Positions 15,516 through 22,220 of a stretch of 23,580 nucleotides of DNA are shown here, piece by piece (position 1 is the first letter of the stretch; the number at the start of each line of letters is the position of its first letter). Source of the stretch: W11650 sp963550755 (GTDB lineage Bacteria; Bacillota; Clostridia; Lachnospirales; Vallitaleaceae); contig CAUVDV010000016.1 in NCBI GenBank assembly GCA_963550755.1, forward strand, positions 1 to 23,580. The letters run 5' to 3'. Below the pieces are notes generated by a model that had not been told where the DNA came from, did no database searches, and was given only the letters and a program-made list of their open reading frames with translations. A program made the position numbers and the translations under genes.

Positions 15516-16895
15516 ATGAGCAGAATTGCTTTTTTGCATAATGCATTGGGAAAGACGGACGGCGTTTCGCTGGAGGTCGATAAATGGAAAGCAGTACTGG
15601 AAAGAATGGGGCATACGGTGCTTTACTGCGCCGGTAATGATGATGTGGCCGGAGTTTATTGTATTCCGGAATTATCCTTTCATCACCCGCTGACGTATAA
15701 GCTTTTGCGCAACGCAACGGTTGCGCTGACCGATTATCCGGACGGAGAAGCGCTGCGCCGGGACATTGAGCAAGCGGCCGCGGAATTGAAGCAAAAGCTG
15801 CTTCAATTTATACGCCGGGAAGAAGTTGACGTATTGATTCCCAATAATCTGCTGTCGGTCGGTTATCATGTTCCGGCGGTGCTGGCGCTGTCCGAGGTGA
15901 TTGCTGAAACCAAGCTGCCGACCATCGTCCACAGTCATGATTTTTATTTTGAGGACAGCGGCGAAGTCGAGCCGACCTGTCAGGCGGTGTGGGATATTTT
16001 GGACAAGTATGCGCCGCCGCGAGGCGAAAATGTGAAAAATCTGGTAATTAACCGGTTAGCCCAAAACCTGCTGCGGCAAAAAAAGGGAATTTCCGCCCGG
16101 GTTGTGCCGAATGTGTTTGATTTTAAGCAAAAGCCATGGCAGGCCGATGAATATAATCAAGATTTTCGCCAAACCTTTGGCATTAAGGAAAATGATGTTG
16201 TGTTTTTGCAGGCTACCCGGATTTTGGATCGGAAAGGTGTTGAGTCGGCGATTGAGCTGATCGCCGAGTTGAATAAGCCGGAAAACAGGGCAAAGCTGCT
16301 GGGCAAAACCTTATATAACGGCCGGGTATTTACCGCCGACAGCCGGCATATTTTGTTATGCGCCGGTTATGTGGAAAGCTTTGGCATCTCCGGCAATTAC
16401 TATGAGAATCTGAAAGCCAAGGCGGCGGAAAAGGGAGTTGATCTCCGCTTTATCGGTTCCCAGATCGGGCATAGCCGGCGGGAGGCGGCGGAGGGAAAAA
16501 TTTATTCGCTGTGGGACAGCTATGTCTATGCCGATATGGTGACCTATCCCAGTTTATGGGAGGGCTGGGGCAATCAGTTTATTGAAGCGGTTTTTGCCCG
16601 GCTGCCAATCATTGCTTTTGAATATCCGGTCTATGGCTCGGATTTAAAGGCAGTCGGTTTTGACATTATTTCTTTGGGCGATACGGTTAAAGGCTATGAC
16701 CAGCGGGGATTGGCGGTGCTGCCGGAGGCGGCGGTGACTAAAGCGGCGCAGGAGATTATTACGCTGCTGCCGGACATGGCCGGCCGGCGGCAAATGACCG
16801 ACAGGAATTATCAGCTGGCGGAACAAAACTTTTCACTGGAGCGGCTGGAGGAGATCATTCGGGAAATCCCGTCTTTTTTCATAGAATGGCTTTGA
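15516..16895 (+). CDS. GT4-type glycosyltransferase, 3' end altered by a junction
   Basis: 460 residues from ATG 15516, with GGAGG five bases upstream; a TTG at 15504 would include the ribosome site and is rejected. GT-B fold: the N-terminal acceptor half carries LHNALGKTDGVSLEVDKW (about 7-24) and IVHSHDFYFED. The C-terminal Glycos_transf_1 half carries LQATRILDRKGVE and LWEGWGNQFIEA, giving the E-x7-E pair E349/E357 that holds the nucleotide sugar. It should be a retaining transferase; donor and acceptor are unknown. It closes the ABC operon, where a synthetic enzyme is unexpected. It may build or remodel a glycoside or polymer from the imported sugar. The last ten codons after R449 (from about 16863) are the antisense of a minus-strand gene fragment, so the native C terminus has been replaced. 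Confidence 0.82.
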   Translation: MSRIAFLHNALGKTDGVSLEVDKWKAVLERMGHTVLYCAGNDDVAGVYCIPELSFHHPLTYKLLRNATVALTDYPDGEALRRDIEQAAAELKQKLLQFIRREEVDVLIPNNLLSVGYHVPAVLALSEVIAETKLPTIVHSHDFYFEDSGEVEPTCQAVWDILDKYAPPRGENVKNLVINRLAQNLLRQKKGISARVVPNVFDFKQKPWQADEYNQDFRQTFGIKENDVVFLQATRILDRKGVESAIELIAELNKPENRAKLLGKTLYNGRVFTADSRHILLCAGYVESFGISGNYYENLKAKAAEKGVDLRFIGSQIGHSRREAAEGKIYSLWDSYVYADMVTYPSLWEGWGNQFIEAVFARLPIIAFEYPVYGSDLKAVGFDIISLGDTVKGYDQRGLAVLPEAAVTKAAQEIITLLPDMAGRRQMTDRNYQLAEQNFSLERLEEIIREIPSFFIEWL

Positions 16896-17095
16896 ATATT
16901 TTCAACAATGTATTTAATATCTTCTGGATTTGTAATTGTAAAGCCAATACCCGTATTACCGTCAAACACATTGATGTGATCTACATCGGATGGATTAATA
17001 TTCTTGCCAAATGTTTTTGGCATAAAATAATATACTATTGCCAAAATAATCAAAGATAGTATTCCAATAATCGGAATCACTATTTTCTTTTTCAT
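16862..17095 (-). pseudogene. 5' fragment of a small membrane-anchored protein gene, truncated at the glycosyltransferase end
   Basis: Read on the minus strand from ATG 17095. The N-terminal signal-anchor MKKKIVIPIIGILSLIILAI leads to a short ectodomain, PSDVDHINVFDGNTGIGFTI and EDIKYIVENIQSHSMKKDGIS. It resembles clostridial proteins I recall, in which a GYMGYSFR-like block and about 60 more residues follow the KKDGIS position. Here the frame instead runs 17 more codons into antisense of the glycosyltransferase (stop near 16811). The homology seems to end at about 16862. The promoter and ribosome site are intact, so it may still be expressed as a stub. The stretch is far AT-richer than its neighbours. 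Function of the family is unknown to me. Confidence 0.65.
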
Positions 17096-17104
17096 AGCTA
17101 TTTA

Positions 17105-17128
17105 CCTCCGCATAATGATATTATACCA
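17105..17128 (-). promoter_or_regulatory. Extended -10 promoter and ribosome site of the truncated minus-strand gene
   Basis: On the minus strand TGGTATAAT (17128 down to 17120) is a perfect extended -10. GGAGG (17109 down to 17105) follows at nine bases from the ATG. The -35 position has no good match, as is usual for extended -10 promoters. The leader would be very short, about 18 bases. Confidence 0.6.
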
Positions 17129-17353
17129 TATTTTAGCCCGGTTTTATAGGTCTAATTCTTGCTGCTTTACGGCGTCAGTTTTTTGCCGTCGCCTTTGAGC
17201 AAGCGCTAATGCCGAAAACCATGTATTTCCGCTTAGGTGGGTGATTCGCCTAAAAAATGATTTTAACGGACAGAGAAAATAGAATAAGGAAAAAAGGCGA
17301 AATTGCCGATAATAATAAAGAAATATGACATCAGGTCGGCCGGGGAGGGAGCG
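17129..17353. other. Gap upstream of the sensor kinase gene
   Basis: No gene. A TTAGG/CCTAA dyad with a 7-base loop (17233-17253) and a weak ACGGC/GCCGT dyad near 17170 are the only structures seen. No confident promoter for the kinase is found: TAGAAT (17280-17285) is a possible -10 but lacks a matching -35. Confidence 0.4.
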
Positions 17354-19081
17354 ATGAAGGGCATAAAACAAACTTTTAAAGATCTGGCGATTCGGCAAAA
17401 AATTGTAACCGCATATATTTTGCTGCTGCTATTTCCAATCGGAGTGATTCTGCTGCTGGCGAATTCAATTTATACCGGCGCCGCCCTGGCCAGCGCAGAA
17501 AATAATATCGCCGAAAACTCTAGGCTGATCGGCAACCAAATTGTGTCTGTAGCGGAAAATACCGAAAGCTGTTCGGAAATGCTGAACTTAAGCATTAACA
17601 GCGTCTTGGCGCTGCTTCGCTACGAAACCGCCGGTATCCGGCAGCTGAAGTTTTATCATGGCGTTGACAATCATTTGGATATTGCCCGGCAAATGTTTCC
17701 GAACATTGACCGAATTGTTTTTGCCGATGAGAACGGCAATATCATCCAAACCGGCAACAACCGGCTGGAGGAAACCCAAATTGACCGGATTAAGACTGAT
17801 TTGGCTGGTCCGGTCTTGACCAAATGGTACAAGATGAGCGATACGGATATTTTGACTGGGGAAAAGATGGAGCCGTCACTGGTTCTGGCCAGAAAAGTGA
17901 TTCAAATTGACACCCATGAGCAAGTGGGAATTTTGTTGCTGTATGTCAAGGAGAAAACCATTTCGGCCATTTATAACAGCAAGTATGCGGGGGACATGGC
18001 TATTTCAGTGACACAGGCGGGGCGGGTGGTTTCTGCCGGCGATGAGCGGCTGCTGTTTAGGGAAAGCGGTCAGCCGGCGCTTGGCGATCAGGCAGAGATC
18101 ATTTTTTATCGCGGCGAAAAAGAAGGGAGAAAAAAGTTATTTTCCGAATACGCGATTGGAGTTTTTGACTGGGTGCTGATGACGGAATCGGATATGAACG
18201 AGCTTTTGGCGGATCATTTTCGCTTGCTGAAATATATCATCGTGACCGCCTTGCTGTGCTGCGCCCTGTCTATTGCCTGTTCGGAAATTTTGGCCAAGAT
18301 CATTGTCAATCCACTTAAACGGCTGGAACAGGATATGGCCAGAGTTAAAGGCGGTGATTTGGAGGTGGCTTGCGCTTACCGTTCCCGGGATGAAATAGGC
18401 GGGCTGGCTTTGGCTTTTAATGACATGGTCGGCCGGATTAAAACTTTGCTCCGGGATGTTCAGACCGAGCAAAAACAAAAACGGGAATATGAGTTTTCCT
18501 TGGTTCAGGCGCAGATAAAGCCTCATTTTTTGTATAATACTTTGGACTTGATCTATGTGCTGTGCAGTATGGGCCGAAGCGAAGAAGCGGGCGGCATGAC
18601 CAAGGCGCTGGCCGATTTTTACCGGGTGGCGCTCAGCGGCGGCAAAGAAATTATTCCGTTGGCGGAAGAAATCAGTGGCGTCAGAAATTATCTGCTGATT
18701 CAAAAAAACCGCTATTCCGATATTTTTGATTTTTCGATTGAGACAGAAGAAGCGCTCTTGACCACGCCGATTCCCAAGCTCAGCATTCAGCCTTTAGTGG
18801 AAAACGCCATTTATCATGGCATCAAACCGGCCAAGCGCTTTGGCCGGGTGAGGATCAGTGCCCGCTGTCTGGACGGGCAGGCCGAGATTCGGGTGGAGGA
18901 TGACGGCGTGGGCAGCGGCGGCAGGAATTTAACAGAGCTTTTGGGCGAAAGCGTAGGTGTTAATTTTGGACTGCGCAGCGTGCATGAGCGGATCCGCCTG
19001 TATTTTGGCAGCGGTTATGGTCTGGTACTCAATCCGGCTGAAACCGGTTTTTCTATTTCAATTTTGATTCCGATCGCGTAA
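17354..19081 (+). CDS. YesM-type membrane sensor histidine kinase
   Basis: 575 residues from ATG 17354, with GGGGAGGGAG just upstream; a TTG at 17303 has no site. First membrane helix about 16-36, an extracellular sensing region of about 255 residues, and a second helix about 294-316. HAMP (about 315-370) follows. The His_kinase domain has QIKPHFLYNTLD, phosphorylated His H391. The ATP-binding domain has PLVENAIYHG (N box, near 483), DDGVGSGG and FGLRSVHERIRLYFG (G boxes). It should phosphorylate the YesN-like regulator at 7636, the only unpaired partner seen. The pair is split by the ABC operon it probably controls. An extracellular sugar, perhaps bound with the lipoprotein at 9672, is the likely signal. 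A DUF4299 gene follows 69 bases downstream. Confidence 0.92.
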   Translation: MKGIKQTFKDLAIRQKIVTAYILLLLFPIGVILLLANSIYTGAALASAENNIAENSRLIGNQIVSVAENTESCSEMLNLSINSVLALLRYETAGIRQLKFYHGVDNHLDIARQMFPNIDRIVFADENGNIIQTGNNRLEETQIDRIKTDLAGPVLTKWYKMSDTDILTGEKMEPSLVLARKVIQIDTHEQVGILLLYVKEKTISAIYNSKYAGDMAISVTQAGRVVSAGDERLLFRESGQPALGDQAEIIFYRGEKEGRKKLFSEYAIGVFDWVLMTESDMNELLADHFRLLKYIIVTALLCCALSIACSEILAKIIVNPLKRLEQDMARVKGGDLEVACAYRSRDEIGGLALAFNDMVGRIKTLLRDVQTEQKQKREYEFSLVQAQIKPHFLYNTLDLIYVLCSMGRSEEAGGMTKALADFYRVALSGGKEIIPLAEEISGVRNYLLIQKNRYSDIFDFSIETEEALLTTPIPKLSIQPLVENAIYHGIKPAKRFGRVRISARCLDGQAEIRVEDDGVGSGGRNLTELLGESVGVNFGLRSVHERIRLYFGSGYGLVLNPAETGFSISILIPIA

Positions 19082-19109
19082 CGCGCCGATCGGCAAAAAA
19101 GTGTTACAT

Positions 19110-19126
19110 CCCGGCAAGCAGCCGGG
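19110..19126 (+). repeat. Short GC-rich hairpin between the kinase and DUF4299 genes
   Basis: CCCGGC (19110-19115) pairs with GCCGGG (19121-19126) over a 5-base loop, with no T run. It is unlikely to end transcription, so the two genes may be co-transcribed. The palindrome GCCGATCGGC (19085-19094) just after the kinase stop is too tight to form a useful hairpin. Confidence 0.4.
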
Positions 19127-19150
19127 CAGTAGATATAGGAGGAAAATGCA

Positions 19151-20068
19151 ATGAGTGTAGTGTTTCATATTAACAATCAGAAAAAAGGAGCCGGTCAGGC
19201 ACCAGTGCTGACGGTGGCAGAATGTCTGGATTTGGTAGAGGGCTTGATACAGTTCGGTTTTGATGAAACGGATGAGGAGTTTGCCCTGGAAGAGTTTTAC
19301 GCTTCGCCCTTATCCCGGTTTGAATGTCTGGTGGTCGGGATTGACGGGCAAAGCGGCCGGGGCTTTGAGATTGGCTATGAAGAGGAGGAAAAAGCCTACA
19401 ATGTCAGAGTCAATACGCCGGCAGCGGCAGTGGACTGGCGGCTCGCGATTACCTTTATGCAGACTTTGGCGCGAAAACTGGGGAGCCCGATCATAAAAGA
19501 AGACGGTGTTTCTTTTACGGCGGAAAATATTACCGCATTTGATTATGAGCATGATATTACTTATGGGATTGAGGTTTTTTGCAAGCAGGCGTTGGAAAGC
19601 GGCAGTTCCATTATTTTTGGTGTATTTCGTCCGGTTTATATTGACCGGAATTTAGCACAGGAGTTGCTGAATTCGCCCGACCCGCTGACCCGTTTTGAGG
19701 AATTGGTGCACAGAACCCAGTATACGGACGCATATTCTGCCAATCAGCAGTTTTATATTAACAGAGAGGATGACAGCATTATCGGCAATTACACGCTGAC
19801 GCAGGAGTTGCCGACGATTTTGCCGTATCAGCCTTATGTCGAGTTTGACAATCAGGAAATGCTGGGCGAGCGGGAAGTCAGCCAGTGGCTGCTGACGCTG
19901 GTCTGCTATGAAGATGAAGATGACCCGGAAAGTTATTATGCCTTGGGCGAAATGGATTATGATAGCTTTATCCAAAAATTAGACCCGGAAAAGTATTCCT
20001 TTTTAGACGGCGGTTATATCGTGGTGTCAGGATTGAGCAAAGAGGAAATGGCTGGATTTTTGGAATAG
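19151..20068 (+). CDS. DUF4299 family protein
   Basis: 305 residues, acidic, with no signal peptide or membrane segment. The opening MSVVFHINNQKK, the block YASPLSRFECLVVG (about 55-68) and RVNTPAAAVDWRLAITFMQTLARKLG (about 90-115) fit the DUF4299 family as I remember it; the match is from memory. The C-terminal third is Asp/Glu-rich with YEDEDDPESYYALGEMDYDS and ends in a ferredoxin-like strand-helix, YIVVSGLSKEEM. Function is unknown. AGGAGG eight bases upstream supports the start. It sits between the sensor kinase and the sucrose operon. It may be co-transcribed with the kinase, but nothing ties it to sugar uptake. No intrinsic terminator follows. Confidence 0.65.
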   Translation: MSVVFHINNQKKGAGQAPVLTVAECLDLVEGLIQFGFDETDEEFALEEFYASPLSRFECLVVGIDGQSGRGFEIGYEEEEKAYNVRVNTPAAAVDWRLAITFMQTLARKLGSPIIKEDGVSFTAENITAFDYEHDITYGIEVFCKQALESGSSIIFGVFRPVYIDRNLAQELLNSPDPLTRFEELVHRTQYTDAYSANQQFYINREDDSIIGNYTLTQELPTILPYQPYVEFDNQEMLGEREVSQWLLTLVCYEDEDDPESYYALGEMDYDSFIQKLDPEKYSFLDGGYIVVSGLSKEEMAGFLE

Positions 20069-20143
20069 CCGGTACATTTTTGCCGTGTATGTATGCTTGC
20101 CCGAACCGCAACCGAAAAAGAAAAACTTAGCCTCATTTACCAA

Positions 20144-20172
20144 TAGACAAAGCGGGTGAAATGCAGTATAGT
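20144..20172 (+). promoter_or_regulatory. Promoter of the sucrose PTS operon
   Basis: TAGACA (20144-20149), a 17-base spacer and TATAGT (20167-20172), each five of six consensus bases. The start near 20179 leaves a leader of only about 20 bases. There is thus no room for a SacT/LicT antiterminator hairpin, and control by a LacI-type repressor is more likely. I see no convincing cre site. Confidence 0.75.
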
Positions 20173-20198
20173 AGAAGCTAAGAAAGCGAGGGTATTCT

Positions 20199-22196
20199 AT
20201 GGATTATAAAAAATCGGCGTCGGAAATTTTAAAAGCGATCGGTGGCGGGAGTAATATTGTCAGTGCGGCACATTGCGCAACCAGACTGCGGCTGGTGATT
20301 GCCGACAATGACAAGATCAAAAAAAGCGTTTTGGAAAATATTGATGGCGTGAAGGGTGTGTTTGAATCATCCGGCCAGTTACAGGTCATCATCGGAACCG
20401 GCACGGTCAATAAGGTGTATGATGAGTTGATCAAAGAAGCGGGTATCAGTGCCGCCACCAAAGAAGAAATCAAACAGGCGGCAGCGGCCAAGGCACCGTG
20501 GTACGCCAGAGCGATTAAGACTTTGGGTGATATCTTTGTGCCGATTATTCCGGCCATTGTGGCCAGCGGTCTTTTAATGGGGCTTTTGGAAGGTTTTTCC
20601 AAGCTGGCGCCGGATCTGGCGAAGAGCGATACCTATGTGATTTTCAGTTTGTTTGCTAATGCCGCTTTTGTTTTTCTGCCGATTTTAATTGCCATCAGCG
20701 CGGCTAAGGTCTTTGGCGGCAACCAATTTTTGGGAGCGGTCATCGGTATGATTATGATTCATCCGTCGCTGATGAATGCCTGGAATGTAGCGGCGGCCGA
20801 AAGCGTGCCGACGGCCTCGGTTTGGTTCGGGATGTTTAAGATTAATTTAGTCGGTTATCAGGGACATGTCATTCCGGTGGTGATTGCGGTTTGGTTCATG
20901 AGCATGATAGAAAAGAAGCTCCATAAGCTGGTTCCGGAAATGATTGATTTGTTTGTTACGCCGCTGGTGACGGTAATGGTGACGGGATATTTGACCCTGA
21001 CCGTGTTCGGACCGGTGTTCAGCTTTTTGGAAAACGGTATTTTTTCAACGGTCAAGCTGCTGATTGCCATACCGGGCGGGATCGGTGCGGCTTTGTGCGG
21101 AGCGATTTATGCCCCGACGGTGGTCGGCGGTATTCATCACATGTATAATGCCTTAGAAGCCGGACTTTTAAGCGCGGACGGCGCTAATATCTGGATGCCG
21201 ATTGCAACAGCGGCTAATGTGGCGCAGGGAGCGGCGGCATTGGCCTTTGCTCTGAAAACCAAAGACCGCAAGCAAAAATCACTGGCTTTGCCGGCCTCGC
21301 TGTCGGCCTTTTTGGGTATTACCGAGCCGGCCATTTTTGGTGTGAATTTGAGATTCTTCAGGCCGTTTTTAGCCGGCTGTGTCGGCGGAGCTGCCGGAGC
21401 GTTAGTTGCCGGCCTGTTTCAGGTCAGTGCTACGGCTTACGGTATTACCGGCCTGTTTGGCATTTTGATTACCACTCATAATTTATGGCAATATTTTATT
21501 GTCATGCTGGTCGCGTTTGCGGTCGCTTTTGCCTGCACCTGGCTGATTTATCGGGATCAAACAGCGGCGGAAGCGGGAACGGAAAAAACGGGCGAGCCGG
21601 AAAAATCCGCTGCGGCAGGAGCAGCAAGCGCAGATAATACCGGCGCTCAGGAGAAAGATGCGGCTGCTGGCAGTGCCGGCGGTAAAACGACTGCGGCGGA
21701 AGCGGAAAATAAAACTGCGGTCAAAGAACAGCCGGCAGTAACAGCCGAGTCCATTTTATCACCGCTCAGCGGTCAGGTGGTGGCTTTGGAGGATGTGCCG
21801 GATGCAACTTTTGCTAATGGTATTTTGGGACTGGGAGCAGCAATTCAGCCAAGCGAGGGCAAGGTGCTTGCTCCGGCTGACGGAGTGATTTCGACGGTCT
21901 TTAATACCAAGCATTTGGTCGGTATGAAGCTGGATAACGGCGCCGAACTTCTGGTGCATATCGGCATGAATACAGTGGCACTTGAGGGGGAAGGTTTTGA
22001 AGCGCATGTGAAAGAGGGTGACCGGGTGAAAAAGGGCGATTTGCTGATTACTTTTGACCAGGCATTTATTGAAAGCAAGGGCTATTCAACCATCACACCG
22101 GTAGTAATAGCCAACTCCGACAGCTATCAGGCAGTTCGGCCGGCGGCGGAAGGGCAGATAGCGGCGCTGGATCAGCTCTTGATTTTGGAAAAATAA
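20199..22196 (+). CDS. scrA: Sucrose PTS permease, fused EIIBCA
   Basis: 665 residues in the order IIB-IIC-IIA. IIB (1-80) has the phosphorylated cysteine C26 in AAHCATRLRL. IIC (about 105-450) has about ten hydrophobic segments and the family block GITEPAIFGVNLRFF. IIA (about 518-665) begins ILSPLSGQVVALEDVPD and has H587 in LVHIGMNTV. A flexible linker (453-517) rich in Ala, Glu, Gly and Thr joins IIC to IIA and is longer than I would expect. The protein takes up a sugar while phosphorylating it with phosphate passed from HPr. Sucrose is chosen because the next gene is a GH32 sucrose-6-phosphate hydrolase and the length matches streptococcal ScrA; beta-glucoside or trehalose permeases are related alternatives. 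The ribosome site GAGGG is seven bases from the ATG. Confidence 0.88.
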   Translation: MDYKKSASEILKAIGGGSNIVSAAHCATRLRLVIADNDKIKKSVLENIDGVKGVFESSGQLQVIIGTGTVNKVYDELIKEAGISAATKEEIKQAAAAKAPWYARAIKTLGDIFVPIIPAIVASGLLMGLLEGFSKLAPDLAKSDTYVIFSLFANAAFVFLPILIAISAAKVFGGNQFLGAVIGMIMIHPSLMNAWNVAAAESVPTASVWFGMFKINLVGYQGHVIPVVIAVWFMSMIEKKLHKLVPEMIDLFVTPLVTVMVTGYLTLTVFGPVFSFLENGIFSTVKLLIAIPGGIGAALCGAIYAPTVVGGIHHMYNALEAGLLSADGANIWMPIATAANVAQGAAALAFALKTKDRKQKSLALPASLSAFLGITEPAIFGVNLRFFRPFLAGCVGGAAGALVAGLFQVSATAYGITGLFGILITTHNLWQYFIVMLVAFAVAFACTWLIYRDQTAAEAGTEKTGEPEKSAAAGAASADNTGAQEKDAAAGSAGGKTTAAEAENKTAVKEQPAVTAESILSPLSGQVVALEDVPDATFANGILGLGAAIQPSEGKVLAPADGVISTVFNTKHLVGMKLDNGAELLVHIGMNTVALEGEGFEAHVKEGDRVKKGDLLITFDQAFIESKGYSTITPVVIANSDSYQAVRPAAEGQIAALDQLLILEK

Positions 22197-22220
22197 GAAG
22201 AATGGAAACGGAGGGCAGGC

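Noticed and set aside
17144..17398. Minus-strand 84-codon frame upstream of the sensor kinase
   Set aside because: It crosses the kinase start, lacks a ribosome site, and its Phe/Tyr/Leu-rich content reflects antisense of A-rich DNA.
20069..20198. SacT/LicT-type antiterminator leader before the sucrose permease
   Set aside because: The leader from the predicted start is only about 20 bases and holds no terminator hairpin or RAT-like sequence.
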